DNA of 64,000 nucleotides from Prosapia bicincta. Its lineage: Eukaryota > Arthropoda > Insecta > Hemiptera > Cercopidae. A program made the translations under genes and the position numbers. Of the stretch, positions 1 to 10,701 are shown in pieces (the first letter of the stretch is position 1; the number at the start of each line of letters is the position of its first letter). The notes beneath the pieces are model-generated. The model had not been told where the DNA came from and did not search any database. It worked only from the letters and a program-made list of their open reading frames with translations. The stretch covers positions 620,001-684,000 of the forward strand of contig JBAIZL010000028.1 in assembly GCA_036971475.1 (NCBI GenBank), given 5' to 3'.

Positions 1-878
1 ACGGTAAACTATACGTAGGCCTAAGGAGTTTCTGCGCTAGTACGGTAGGCTATACGTAGGCCTAAGGGATTTTTTCTGTAGTACGGTAGGCTATACGTAG
101 GCCTAAAAGGTTTTTGCTGTAGTACGGTAGGCTATACGTAGGCCTAAGGGGTTTTTGCTGTATTACGGTAGGCTATACGTAGGCCTAAGGGGTTTCTGCG
201 TTAGTGCGGTAGGCTATACGTAGGCCTAATGGGTTTTTGCTGTAGTACGGTAGGCTATACGTAGGCCTAAGTGGTTTTTGCATTAGTACGGTAGGCTATA
301 CGTAGGCCTAAGGGGTTTTTGCGTTAGTACGGTAGGCTAACGTAGGCCTAAGTGGTTTTTGCTGTATTACGGTAGGCTATACGTAGGTAAGGGGTTTTTT
401 TCTGTAGTACGGTAGGCTATAAGTAGGCCTAAGGGATTTTTGCGTTAGTACGGTAGGCCTTACGTAGGGCTAAGGGGTTTTTGCGTTAGTACGGTAGGCT
501 ATACGTAGGCCTAAGGGGTTTTTGCTGTAGTACGGTAGGCTATACGTAGGCCTAAGGGGTTTCTGCGTTAGTACGGTAGGCTATACGTAGACCTAAGGGG
601 TTTTTGCTGTAGTACGGTAGGCTATACGTAGGCCTAAGGGGTTTTTGCGTTAGTACGGTAGGCTATACGTAGTCCTAAGGGGTTTCTGCGTTAGTACGGT
701 AGGCTATACGTAGACCTAAGGGGTTTTTGCGTTAGTACAAAAGGCTATACGTAGTCCTAAGGGGTTTTTGCGTTAGTACGGTAGGCTATACGTAGTCCTA
801 AGGGGTTTTTGCGTTAGTACGGTAGGCTATACGTAGGCCTAAGGGGTTTTGCGGTAGTACAGTTGGCTATACGTAAGA
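1..878. repeat. 41-bp satellite array
   Basis: About 21 tandem copies of a 41-bp unit. Each has the core ACGGTAGGCTATACGTAGG, then CCTAAGGGG and a T-rich stretch ending in GCGTTAGT or GCTGTAGT/GCTGTATT. The start lies outside the window; the array decays at about 860-878. Units differ by point changes, one short unit lacks CC near 390, and the two tail types are interspersed rather than in blocks. Each good unit contains the palindrome TAGGCCTA. No coding potential is visible. Confidence 0.95.
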
Positions 879-1062
879 TGTCTATAACGTTTAACACTTC
901 AAGTGTTTAACTTATGCATTAGTAAATATTATTTAAAAAAACCAAATCTATCCTAACCAGACGCCTTTTATCTATTTTCTAATAAGCCTATAGTAAAACA
1001 TAGTGCTCTGTTTTATGTTTATTAATGTTGATTTTAAAAATATTTGTGTGTTTGAAGTTATT
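879..1062. other. satellite flank
   Basis: AT-rich DNA with no gene. At about 938-956 it contains ACCAAATCTATCCTAACCAG, nearly the same as a motif in the 59-bp array at 26508-26735 and in the element at 24421-25194. Confidence 0.5.
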
Positions 1063-1277
1063 TTTCACTAAAAACACTTGAACATATAAATGTACGTTAC
1101 ACTAGGCTATAGCAGCACTTACGTTTTTGATAACTGAGGACGGACTTTTCTGAAGATGTGTCCCTTTGTCAACGTGTCACTGTTTGAGTTGATAAATTGA
1201 TCCCGAAACGACCGTCCTCAATAATCATAGAAAGTAAGTGTTGCTATAAGTAACATCCTAATGTGAAGATGGAATCA
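1063..1277. repeat. palindromic end of a Penelope-like element (lineage C), foldback copy
   Basis: Two inverted arms, about 1107-1144 and 1211-1248, match each other imperfectly (CTATAGCAGCACTTAC against its complement, and GAGGACGG against CCGTCCTC). The sequence matches the 3' end module of the Penelope-like element at 16037-16869 and the palindrome at 33503-33707. It ends in GTGAAGATGGAATCAA, the reverse complement of the start of the next copy at 2234, so the two copies face each other across 1278-2233. Confidence 0.7.
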
Positions 1278-2233
1278 AATAATATAAATGGTATAGTTTA
1301 CTTTAAAAAAATCAATTTTTAGCGCATCAGAGGTACATATTATTAGTGTTTTCGTTTCCCAGAGGGTTATTTGCACACCAAGAATAATTTATTTAGCCAA
1401 TATTGATTACGCAGATAATTACCAAAATATCTTATGAAATGAGCAGGCTATAAGAGTATTAACCATACCTCGGCATTTCTCCAGCCTGGGATAATCCCAA
1501 GATGTGAGGGTGGTAGTTGATTCAAGAAGGTTTTAGAAATCCTTATCTTATTGAGGCTAGGATTCTTTTAAATAGCTGTGAGGCATCTAGTGGGTAAAAG
1601 AGCCTAATTAAGACCGAAAGGAAATTTCAGCACGAGTCCTACCAATCAGTCACGTGTGCTAAATAGATCCGTCTCGACAATCGACAGAATGCTTGAAATC
1701 TTGTTAGTACAAGAGAAAGCTAAAGGATAACGTATTACTAATAGGCTATCAACTTTCCTGGAAATATTTGATTTGACTAATACTGCAATAGCTTTGTCGG
1801 GTAATGTTTAGCACAACAAATTATTTCAAACTGGACGGCGGCGGCGATTATTATAAGGTTTCAGCTTTCCGTGGAATTGCCTATATCTATAACTAACGGA
1901 AAATATATCCCTAGAATACGGGTTTTTTAATGAAGTAATTTTGTTCGAATACAAACATATCTATTGGAATTAGATAGCTCTATGATACTGAGCTCTATGA
2001 TACGAAGTAGTCTACATGTTATAGTATATAATTGAACGATATTATATTTTGAATATTAAAAAATACGCACTGTCTCGCCTGTGCGTGCTAAATAGGCTCA
2101 TCGATGTACAATGTTTAACTGACATTAAACTTAGTTATGGCTTTTTTGTCGGCCCTTTTTTACAATTCCTTACTTTGAACCTAGGATGATTGACAAACAC
2201 GCACAGACAAATAAAAAAAATATTTTTCATTGA
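1278..2233. other. unassigned spacer between two facing repeat ends
   Basis: About 950 bp between two inverted copies of the same repeat end. I see no ORF or recognisable protein similarity. It may be the interior of a non-autonomous element, but only the flanking inverted ends support that. Confidence 0.4.
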
Positions 2234-2375
2234 TGTTTATTGATTCCATCTTCACGTGAGCTACAAGTTTTAACTAAAACCACTTGTAAATATACCACCT
2301 GCCCGTAGCGCTTCTATTGTCAAGGTCGGCCGTTTCGGGAGATGTGGCCCATTGTCAACTCAGACAGTAACTGAC
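2234..2375 (-). repeat. Penelope-like end module (lineage C), single copy
   Basis: Contains ACGTGAGCTAC, then ACCACTTGTAAATA, then GGCCGTTTCGGGAGATG and CCATTGTCAACTCAGAC, in the same order as the 16037 and 33503 copies. Orientation follows the 16037 copy, where the module is at the 3' end of a minus-strand endonuclease coding region. Confidence 0.65.
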
Positions 2376-3059
2376 CCTAATTGACAGTAAAATTTTCATT
2401 GAACTTTTTCATGGGCTGTCCATACATTTATAACTACTGCTACTATTATTATTGTTTTAAAAAAATTTCAAACAAGTAGCCTACTATCAGAAAAAAAATT
2501 ATGAACAAAATGTTACATTTAAGAAATTGATTATAAATCGCGCATTACAATCACGTACTAAAAGTTGCATCAGGCATAAAATGTTCATTGAATTTAAATC
2601 GTTTTAATAAAAAGTAAGATACAAATAGTTGTTTTTCGATTTTGTTAAATGATGACTTCTCAAGGTTATAATTAGAGAAATTAACAAAAACTTTCTAAGA
2701 CCAGTAACAGCCATAAATACCTTCTGTGGAAGTGGTAGCTGTGGGGGGAGGGGGATTTAGACATTCTGATTGGGCTAGGAGCTAATTTATAACCACAAGT
2801 AGGCAAAATTTAAAAAATCCATTTTATGTTACACTAACTTTTAAATTTAGGCACAAGTTAATAGAATGAGTGATTTAAATTTCTTTTTAATTTAAATACT
2901 ACTAATCCATATTAAATAAGAGTAGGCCTACATGGGCTGAGATGAATTCAAGGAATCAGGTTAAAGACTTGTAACAAACAATATCTCAAAAATATACCCT
3001 ACATTTTATTTTAATGGGTCCCAGTTTACTAATCATGGAAAACTATGTTGAAATTAAAA
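2376..3059. other. AT-rich DNA, possibly the decayed 5' part of the LINE that follows
   Basis: No readable ORF. A short G-run (GGGGGGAGGGGGA, near 2740) is the only compositional oddity. The reverse transcriptase downstream must have had an upstream part, but I cannot recognise it here. Confidence 0.3.
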
Positions 3060-3256
3060 TATTTAACCGTGGCTGGATCTGGTGTTCAGTATAACCTGCC
3101 GCAAATGGCCTTGCATCATTATGGCATGCCGCAGGAGATTTTTACTACAACTCTCTGGGTTTCTTGATTCAGTCAAGAGAATGGGAGACTGGTGTTGTCT
3201 CCTATGAGAAGGGGTTGTTTCAAGGATGCTCTTTGTCACCCATTACCTGTGTTAGT

Positions 3257-4405
3257 GCTTAATTTATGAATCACTTAAACAATAGTTTATGACTATCCGA
3301 ACCTTTTTTAAATTTTTTTAGTAAATTTGTTAAAACTTACTGAGACAGAACGTTTTCGATCGCTATGTGCCGATCTTCATCAGTGTCTTCTGCTTGGAGA
3401 TGTCGGGTCAAGCGGTGACGGTTATAAAGGTAGGTTTTGATAGTATCAAAGAGTATGTGTGATTTGTATTGTGTTTGTTCGTTTAATATGTTTGTACTTT
3501 GTGTTTTTGTGTGTCTGTAAATTTCATATTGTTCTAGTGTGTTGAGATGTGGTCCTTTTTTGTTGATGTGTAGGATTTCTAAATTATGATAAATGTCTGT
3601 GTATTTGTGTCCTGTTTCTTTTATGTGTTTGTAAAATGTTGAGTTGGTGTTATGTTTGTGTTCTTCGACTCTTTGTTTAAAGCTGCGACCTGTTTGTCCA
3701 ATGTAGAATTTGTTACATTCGTCGCAGTTTAGTTTGTATACGCCTGGTGCTTGTAGTTTATCTTTGTTGTTGGTGTTGTGTTGTATTTTGTATTGTAATT
3801 TGTTATTGGTTTTGTATGCTATTTTGTAACTTATTTTTTGAAATTTGCGGGCTATTTTGTTTGATGTTTTGTTTATAAATGGTAATGTGATGTATTTGTT
3901 TTCGCTGTCTGTAGTGTTAATTTGAGTGTATTTTTTGTATTTTGTACCATAGTTAGTCTATTATGGTGGTGTTGTATATGCTAAATATTTAATTGTGTCT
4001 AGTTCCTTGTTTATGTTTTCTGTGGTCATTGGGACTTCATTAAGTCTATGGAGCATGGATCTGAAGGCAGCGTGTTTGTGTTGGATAGGGTGGTTTGAGG
4101 TGTTGTGGATAAGTTTGTCTGTCGTTAAGGGTTTCCTGTAAGTGTTGAAACTGTGTTTTTGTGTGTGGCTTTTTGTTATGGTTAGGTCGAGAAAGTTTAG
4201 GGATCGGTTGGTTTAAATTTCTGAAGTGAAGTGGAGTTTTGGGTGTATTTTATTAGTGTAGGTGAGGAGTTTTTCGCATTGTCGGGAGTTGCCTCTGTAT
4301 AGTGTTATTATATCATCGACGTATCTGTGCCAGTAAATAATTTTGTGTGCGTGTGTATTGTTTGTATATTGTTCAATTTATGGTTTGAGATGCTGAAGAA
4401 AGTCC
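3257..4405 (-). mobile_element. Penelope-like element A, 5'-truncated, with GIY-YIG endonuclease
   Basis: Read on the minus strand from about 4405, the sequence encodes the end of a Penelope-type reverse transcriptase: FLQHLKP, then IIYWHRYVDDIITLYRG with the catalytic YVDD at about 4311-4325, then HAAFRSMLHRLNEVPM near 4030-4075. After a linker comes a GIY-YIG nuclease: GVYKLNCDECNKFYIG and QTGRSF at about 3687-3755. The frame then continues to a stop at about 3337-3339, with last residues DEDRHIAIENVLSQ. Penelope-like elements use the GIY-YIG domain to cut the target. The copy lacks everything upstream of the RT FLQ region and has stops and shifts. It lies inside the RLE LINE. Confidence 0.85.
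3343..3388 (-). ncRNA. hammerhead-like ribozyme core at the Penelope-like 3' end
   Basis: On the minus strand the order is: AGACA (3384-3388), CTGATGA (3377-3383), one extra A, helix GATCG/CGATC closing an 8-nt loop (3358-3375), GAA plus AACGTT (3349-3357), C (3348), then TGTCT (3343-3347), which pairs perfectly with AGACA. This is the layout of a type I hammerhead: stem I, CUGANGA, stem II, GAAA, stem III, NUH, stem I. Stem III would be the self-complementary AACGTT, which has no loop and so might form only between two molecules. The unpaired A between CUGAUGA and stem II departs from the consensus. The same bases encode the last residues of the ORF. Activity is inferred, not shown. Confidence 0.5.
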
Positions 4406-5400
4406 CAATTGTATTGTCTAAAGAAATGAAGATTGTTCACTTCCAGGACTGATGGCATTTGCGGATGATCTTACTTTGGCATGCCGTACACAGAAGACTA
4501 TGTCTTGACTCCTGAGAGGGGTGCTTGAGTTTTGAAACTGCACAAAGGGTCTTTGGGTCCACCATGATGGATTTCTGGGTGGGGGACACAAGAATTATTT
4601 CAGTTGGGAAGGAGTGTCCCTTCAAACTCTTGGACCAATTTGTCCAATGGCAGAGGATACAGGACCCACATACAGCTATTGATTGAACAGCCTTCCCCTT
4701 TCAGTCAAGGAAAAGTTTGAATTTATAACAATGTGCTCATATCAATGTCGAGCTGACCTCTTCTTGTGTACTCTGTCACTAAGAGTCTGGTTGGTAACTT
4801 GTACATAGCTGGCTGGGACTACAGCGGCCAATGGATACGACTATGTTGTACAGAAGTGAGAGAAAATTTGGTTTGAGTTTGAAGCATATATCTACGTTAT
4901 ACAGGTAGTTCGTGGTAGCAAGAAGTAGCCTTTTAGCAGTGTCTAGAGATCCAGTGATTGTTCAGGTGACGCAGGCTCTTTCTTCTCTCTAGTGATGGGT
5001 AGAACTTGAGAGGAGGTACAAGACATGCTTCTTATAGAAGATGATGAGCATGCTATACTTGTGAGGGCGCAATCTTTGCTGTTGAAGAATGATTGGGGAG
5101 ATGTGTACTCCTCTGAAGTTACAATGGAGAGCCTTGGCCTCCTGAAATGTTGAAATTATATGCAAATGTCTTGCTAGGGACACTCCCAGATCCAAGTAAT
5201 CTTTGTCGCTGGAGTCTTGCAGCAGATAGCATGTCTAATTTGTGCTCAGCAACTTTTGCTATTAGCCACCCACCATACATTGGTTGCCTGGCCTTGGGTG
5301 CGGGAGGAAAGGCGACTCATTTGCACCATGATAGGGTCTTAGTAATGTTAGGGCAGGTGAGGAGGAGGTCAGCATTCAGGGTTCTTCCATCTGTTACTGA

Positions 5401-5688
5401 TTGAATCCTGGCAAAAATGAGTTTCCCTCTATTTTGAGCATTACATCATTGTGTCCTGATCTTCTGGCATATTCATTGACATTCCATTCAATGGTGATGA
5501 TGGAATTGACGGTCCCATGGGAGTCTATTATCCTGAAGCAAGATTTGCACAAGGCCAGCGAGTACGAATATTTATGTTCCTCTATTCGTCGGAAGAGGTT
5601 CTCCTGTCACTACTTCCCTGTTGAGATGGGTGCAAAGAGTCTTCCGGTGAAGTCTGTCCATTTCTTGCTGAAGGAGGGGAATTGGTAG
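5401..5688 (+). pseudogene. restriction-like endonuclease domain of the LINE, relic
   Basis: The longest open stretch of this LINE, 95 codons from an internal ATG that is unlikely to be a real start. In family members this PD-(D/E)xK-like domain nicks the target site to prime reverse transcription. Visible hallmarks are PDLLA near residue 19-23, MELTVPWES near 34-42, a Lys-Ala-Ser-Glu-Tyr segment near 50-55, and FPVEMGAK-SLPVKS near 72-84, which resembles the usual end of the domain. The upstream reading frame is shifted, so this is a remnant rather than a gene. Confidence 0.65.
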
Positions 5689-5989
5689 GAATAAAATTAA
5701 TGGATATTTGACTCATATCTTTAAGTATGCCCTTGAGGATGGCTATGAAGATCTAGTAGGCAGTGAGGGAAGAGTTGTGACCACCTAATAGTGCTTCAAC
5801 CCTCTGTAGCCAGGTTTCCAGTCCTGGACTGCTCTTTGTTGTTTGCTTGATAATAAATGGTTTTCATTCAGTGGGTCCTCCGTTGAGGAGATTCCACTTA
5901 CGCTCGTTCATATTTCTTCTTATAAGAGTAAAAAATTTATATACATTTTTTTACAAAACTGGCCCATTTAAAGAATTTTTAAGCAGTGA

Positions 5990-6165
5990 AATATTTTTAA
6001 AAATTCTATAATATTTGAGGGGTTCTCCCCCAAACTCTCTTCACTGTGTTACTTTCTCAAGTGTAATGTTTTCAAGTACATTAAGTGATCTTCATCAGTG
6101 TCTAGATTTGGTGCTAAGAAGTATTGGTGGACTACATGGTTTTAAAAAGGTAAGTGTTTCTAATA
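5990..6165 (-). mobile_element. Penelope-like 3' end remnant
   Basis: On the minus strand, AGACACTGATGAAGATCAC, then TTGAAAACATTACACTTGAG and GTAA, align in order with the 3' end of Penelope-like element A. The upstream context (GGTTTTAAAAAGGTAAG on the + strand) also resembles that of A. It is degenerate and lacks a recognisable nuclease. Confidence 0.5.
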
Positions 6166-7394
6166 TAATGTGTTCTAAAACTCAAAATTAAAAGAAATTA
6201 AATAAACAAACTCAATATGAATCACATTGATTCTTTGACAACATGATAGAACACCTCCTTTTAAAAGTGCTATGGCCTCGCTCAACAACACTTTAGTGGC
6301 CAATCTAAGCGCTGATGAATATTACTTACAGTACTCAAAAGTGCCAAGACTGGTAAATTTTTTATAATTCATTTTAATTATAGGTTTGGCAAATTCCAAT
6401 TTAATAAGTTTGGACATAACAGTTTTGGCACTTGTGATAGACAACAAAATCGATGCAAAAGTGTTCAATAAAAGTTTTTATCTAATATTTATAATAATAG
6501 CTCCTGGTTGTCTTTTCTTGTCATAGTATCTAAACATTTACTGCTTCTAAGGAGCAACCCAATAACAAGAAAAGGGACTAAGTCAATGTTCAGCATTCAT
6601 TTTTTAACACAAACTGTTGTTCTCATAAACTGACCTACTTTTTTCACTTTATAATAAAAAATTAATGATTTTAGTTATTATCATAAAGAATAAAACATTT
6701 ATTTCATAAGAACAGACAAATTATAAATTCAATAGTGTCATTGTGACATATTTTAAATAAACAATATAGATCTAAATAAGTCGAAAAATACCTTTTTTTA
6801 TAAGAGAAGTCTCAAATTTTGGGGTGGATAAGGATATCTTGAGCATTGTTTTAAAATGCAAAATATTGTTTTCTGAAGCTCAGAATATCTTTAAAACTAC
6901 TTAACCTAGGGTAGGTGGAAAAACATATACTGCTGCACTAACCTCTAACAAGTTGTCATATTCAAAATGCGTTGAACTTAGCAAAAACATGGATGTTACT
7001 TGGCTCCTATGTCTTGCCATTCACACCTTAGTGCAAAGAATAAGTTTGACAGAGACCTCAGTGAAAACTACAGTGCTGCCTTATATAAAAAAACTTACAG
7101 CAAATACAATAAGTAAGGAATCCTAAATAAAAAAAGTAGAAAAGAATAAATCCGTGATTACATACAAAAATCATCACCTACATAATCTGATACCAATCAT
7201 GCAGAATATCAAGGAGGGTCTGAGAAGATCTCCCCACCTAACTCAAGACATTTCTCAGGCCCTGTACTTTAGTGGTAGTTATGAAATCCGATAATTGAAA
7301 GAATAAGATTTTCCAACACTTTGTGTGAATCAGAAACCAGCATTAAGTGTCAGATAAACTCTTTCTAAATTTAAAACCCTTGGCTGCAATTATT
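6166..7394. other. AT-rich DNA without a recognisable gene
   Basis: No ORF of note and no familiar protein motif. It lies between an outward-facing Penelope-like end at 5990-6165 (minus) and a Jockey fragment. Confidence 0.5.
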
Positions 7395-7810
7395 AACACA
7401 GTGGTAAAATGGAATGTAAATGGTGTTTGGAGTCACATAGAGAATCTGAAACTAATTGAGCGAGATTTGTTTCCTCTGTTAATTTGTTTTCAAGAAACGC
7501 ATCTCCACATATCAATTTATAACTAAGAAAGTATTCAGTTTTTAGACTTTGCTACAAAAGATCGAGCTAGAGATGGCTAAGCCAATACAGGTGGAATTTT
7601 AGCTCTAAATTGTATCAATGCCGTTTCTTAAACATAACTACTTCCTGGCAACATGTAGTTATTCAAACAACTGAACATTTGAAGGTTATTATTTTAGGAT
7701 CTAACTTCCATCGAATGGCAACCTGCAACATAAAGATTTTGTAGAACTCAAAAGCCAGTTACTGACTCTGTTTTTATTGGTGAGCACTTTTAATCTCACT
7801 ATTTCTTATG
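7395..7810 (+). pseudogene. Jockey-type LINE endonuclease fragment
   Basis: Translated with shifts, this gives VVKWNVNGVWSHIENLKL, then LLICFQETHL, then a segment like VVIQT...KVIILGSNFHRMATCN and LTLFLLV. This is the N-terminal half of an apurinic-like endonuclease: the WN-x-NG start, the QETH catalytic Glu, and the stretch before the GDFN motif, here mutated to VSTFN. The second half parallels the start of ORF2 in the Jockey element at 12569 (VAIQT, then LCCVYLPPSDNLQQRDLVDL), so both probably belong to related families. The fragment has many stops. Its first part is the piece missing from the 12569 copy. Confidence 0.6.
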
Positions 7811-8039
7811 GGAATTATTAAGATAAAATTTTGATGTGTATAATGAATAAAAAAAAAGTTTCACTGGCACCTAGCTTCATCAATAATAATCGAGAAAAAC
7901 CAATACTGCTTAACTTCAAACATTTATTAATTTTTTCAACATTGCAAAAATGATATCTATAATCTCATTTTGCTGCAAAAAGATATGAATATCTTCATAT
8001 ACCTTTCAAAACCTAAACATGTCATTCATAATATTAAAT

Positions 8040-8150
8040 GAAATATCAGAGACACTGATGAAGATCGTCGCATAGCGATCAAAAACGTTCTGTCTCAGTA
8101 AGTTTTCACAAATAAGTTCGGGTAGTCCTAAACTAATGTTAAAGTGATTA
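8040..8150 (+). mobile_element. Penelope-like 3' end, solo copy
   Basis: Carries GACACTGATGAAGATCG, then TAGCGATC, AACGTTCTGTCTCAGTAAG and GTTCGGGTAGTC. It still reads DTDEDRRIAIKNVLSQ then stop, like the end of Penelope-like element A. Its hammerhead-like core has the G of GAAA changed to A (8081), so it would be expected to be inactive. Stem I pairing GAGACA/TGTCTC is intact. Confidence 0.65.
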
Positions 8151-9054
8151 ATAAATGAAATAATAATACTTATTTGAAAAATTGAAACAGTTAAAAGGAA
8201 ATGTTGACGTTTTCTAATTCAAATTGTCTATTACGTTCTCTTTAGGCCAATCCCTGATTGGTATGGTAAATAATTATATAGACCACTTTGCTTAGATATA
8301 AATGATAGAGCACATTTCTTTCAACTTCTAATCTATGAGCACTAAACATTACAGAAACATAAAGTATCAAGAGTGAATGATGTGACATATACTCTATGGC
8401 TTTTTGATGGCAGGAAAAATGACTAAAGGTTTATGCTTACCAAAAAAACCTAGTGGTGCCATTTATCATCAGCTTTGAAGGTGTTGATAGGTGTGACATT
8501 TTATCCCAATTGGCAGTAAAAAATCCTTAATTGATCTAACTGGTTTATCTTTCAATCTTTATGTTTAGAATCTCTTAACCAACATTTTTATAAAATTTAG
8601 TGCTATTAGAGTATCCTGTATTGTTAAAGATTTTTTCGCTCCTGCTTTCTTTACTTCAGCCTTCAATAGTTCTAATGTGTTCATCTCTTTAAAAACAAGA
8701 AAGCGATAAATAGGCTTATTTTAATTTTATATTTATAATATAGGTTTCATAACAATCTTGGGAATTGCGGAAATCAATCACAAAAAATCTATTTCACTAA
8801 TAAGCGCCCCTCATACAGGTTTTTTTTCTTGTGTCACTCAGTGCTTAGTTAATTGTTTGCTCCCTAAGCAAAATGATTACCACAGGAACAAGGAGTTATT
8901 TTGAATGCTTAGAATTTCATGTATAAAAGCCAGTAATTATTGTGCAATATGTTTTTTAAAAGAAATATATTAAGGACTCATTCTATTAGTGCATGTACAA
9001 ACAATCCAGTATACTGGCTGCTTGTGCACGGAAAAGCACAAGCCAATTTGGTGT
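8151..9054. other. AT-rich DNA without a recognisable gene
   Basis: No supported coding or RNA feature seen. Confidence 0.5.
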
Positions 9055-9180
9055 GTACAATAAGTAATTATTGTGTAACTAAGTGAATACTTTTGAACTT
9101 ACTCATAAGTAAGAACGTACTTGAACAACTTACAAGTAAGTTCAAAAGTATTCACTTAGCTACACAATAATTACTTATAA
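9055..9180. repeat. long hairpin repeat
   Basis: Left arm about 9060-9101 (TAAGTAATTATTGTGTAACT, then AAGTGAATACTTTTGAACTT) and right arm about 9132-9178 are near-perfect reverse complements with a loop of roughly 30 nt. A diverged relative is at 37541-37625. Both are followed by the same type of sequence (ATTCAAGATGATAACAACAA here, ATTCAACATGATTACAACAA there), so this is a dispersed family and not a lone hairpin. Confidence 0.8.
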
Positions 9181-9227
9181 TTTAGTCAGGGAATTCAAGA
9201 TGATAACAACAAGGAACTTTTGTGTGT

Positions 9228-9640
9228 GTGGAAACAACAGTGACAGGCACAATTTATCTGTATTTGTTACAACTATAGCTTATGTCTCAGTTACTCAACA
9301 ATGATTTCATTTTCCAACAAAATGGTAGTCCTGCCCATTATCATATTGATGTTTGGTACTTCCTCAACATAATTGCGTCAGTAGTGAATAGGTCAAGGAT
9401 CTCACAAAGACCAACATTATGCTGTGGTCAAAAAAAAGCCAGACCTTAAGAGTAAATTCAATCTCTGGGGTTACATAAAAAATCAAGTATTTGTCCCAAT
9501 CACACACAATATAGCTCTAAGATGTTATCAACTGTATCAAAAGTGATATATAGCAATGTGTTTGTCTAGAAGTTCTTGCTGATGTGTGCATTATAAGCAG
9601 AGAACCACATGTAGAATATTTATAGGTATGGAAAAGACCT
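9228..9640 (+). pseudogene. Tc1/mariner-superfamily transposase fragment
   Basis: The + strand reads DFIFQQNGSPAHYHIDVWYFLN, a decayed form of the second catalytic Asp region (QQDGAPxHY) of DDE transposases in the IS630-Tc1-mariner superfamily. Downstream, a shifted segment resembles the region around the third acidic residue: SLWGYIKN followed by QVFVP. Upstream residues (TGTIYLYLLQL then SQLLNND) fit the same family. There is no intact frame. It follows a hairpin repeat that may or may not belong to the same element. Confidence 0.6.
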
Positions 9641-10009
9641 GTTTGAAGTGCTAATTAATTTTTATAATTCCAAAGAATATTATGAGACAAGTTGCCTTCT
9701 CGGTCACTTGATAGTTTGGCCTCCAAACACTCTGTACTGTATGCATCTGGAGCCTGAATACAAAAGCTATAAAAATATTCAACTTCACCAATGACAAATG
9801 TTTGTACGACCATCGATGGTGAGTTTTAGCGATCATAGGTGTAGAATATGTATTATAATTGATTGTAGCAGTGCTTCATCCCACTACTTGCCACTAAATT
9901 TGTACATCTGTGGTGAGTAGTAGATGAAGCTATATATATGTTGCTGTTCATGACGAGCTGGTTGTAAATTACTTATAACACTTTTGCTTTACTTGCGACC
10001 AAACTTTTT
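9641..10009. other. no recognisable feature
   Basis: AT-rich DNA between a transposase fragment and Penelope-like element B. Nothing supported. Confidence 0.45.
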
Positions 10010-10650
10010 GTTAACTAAAAGTCGTTAAATTAATAACTTACACTTGGAGAAAACGTTTTGTTCCTACGACTTCTTCCGCCTCGTATTTTTGCCGCTAGGA
10101 ATGCTGCAGTTGTGCTTCCTTGGTACCATTTTTTTGAAAGTTAGAAGTGATGTGATTGAAGAGTATGTGTGATCTGTGCCGTGTTTGTTCATTTAAGATG
10201 TCATTTTTATGTGTGTTGCTATGTCTATATATTTCATACTGTTCTAGTGTGTTTAATTTATGGCCTTTGTTGCATGTATGGAGGATGCTCATGTTATTTT
10301 CCATACTTTTTCATGAGTGTTTAGTGTCCATGAGGTGATTTGCGAAGGTGGATTCAACAGTAGTGTGCAGCGCACTTTTGTGTTCTTTATATCTTTCGGC
10401 GAAAGATCTGCCTGTTTGTCCAATATAGAACTTATTGCAGTTGTTGCATTTTAGTTTGTATACTCCTGGGTTATTGTATGTGTTGGTATTGTTATTAATG
10501 CTGTGTCTGATAGCTGTTTGGCTTTTATTTGTTGTTCTGTAAGCTACATTGTATCCTGCATTTTTGAACTGGTGTGCTATTTTATTTGTGAGTTTGTTTA
10601 TGTATGTGAGAGTGATGAATTTGTTTATGTTCGTGTTTTTGTTGTTGTTA

Positions 10651-10701
<51 letters not shown>

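Larger units (their letters stand above)
3060..5930 (+). mobile_element. LINE with restriction-like endonuclease (R2/NeSL-like), broken and interrupted
   Basis: Three features place this among LINEs whose endonuclease is a C-terminal restriction-like (RLE) domain. (1) Near 3203-3250 the + strand encodes YEKGLFQGCSLSPIT, a reverse transcriptase motif. (2) At about 4452-4485 it encodes MAFADDLTLACR, the catalytic FADD motif. (3) At 5401-5688 an open segment carries PDLLA followed by MELTVPWE and ASEYEYL, matching the PD-(D/E)xK region of RLE elements. Between them a H-x3-H segment (THLHHDRVL, about 5313-5345) fits the usual CCHC-to-RLE linker. A Penelope-like element sits between RT blocks 1 and 2. 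Frameshifts and stops show it is dead. The 3' tail runs to roughly 5900. Confidence 0.72.

Noticed and set aside
1..878. CRISPR-like array
   Set aside because: Pure tandem repeat with no unique spacers, and the context is eukaryotic. The same applies to the 46-, 29-, 43- and 59-bp arrays.
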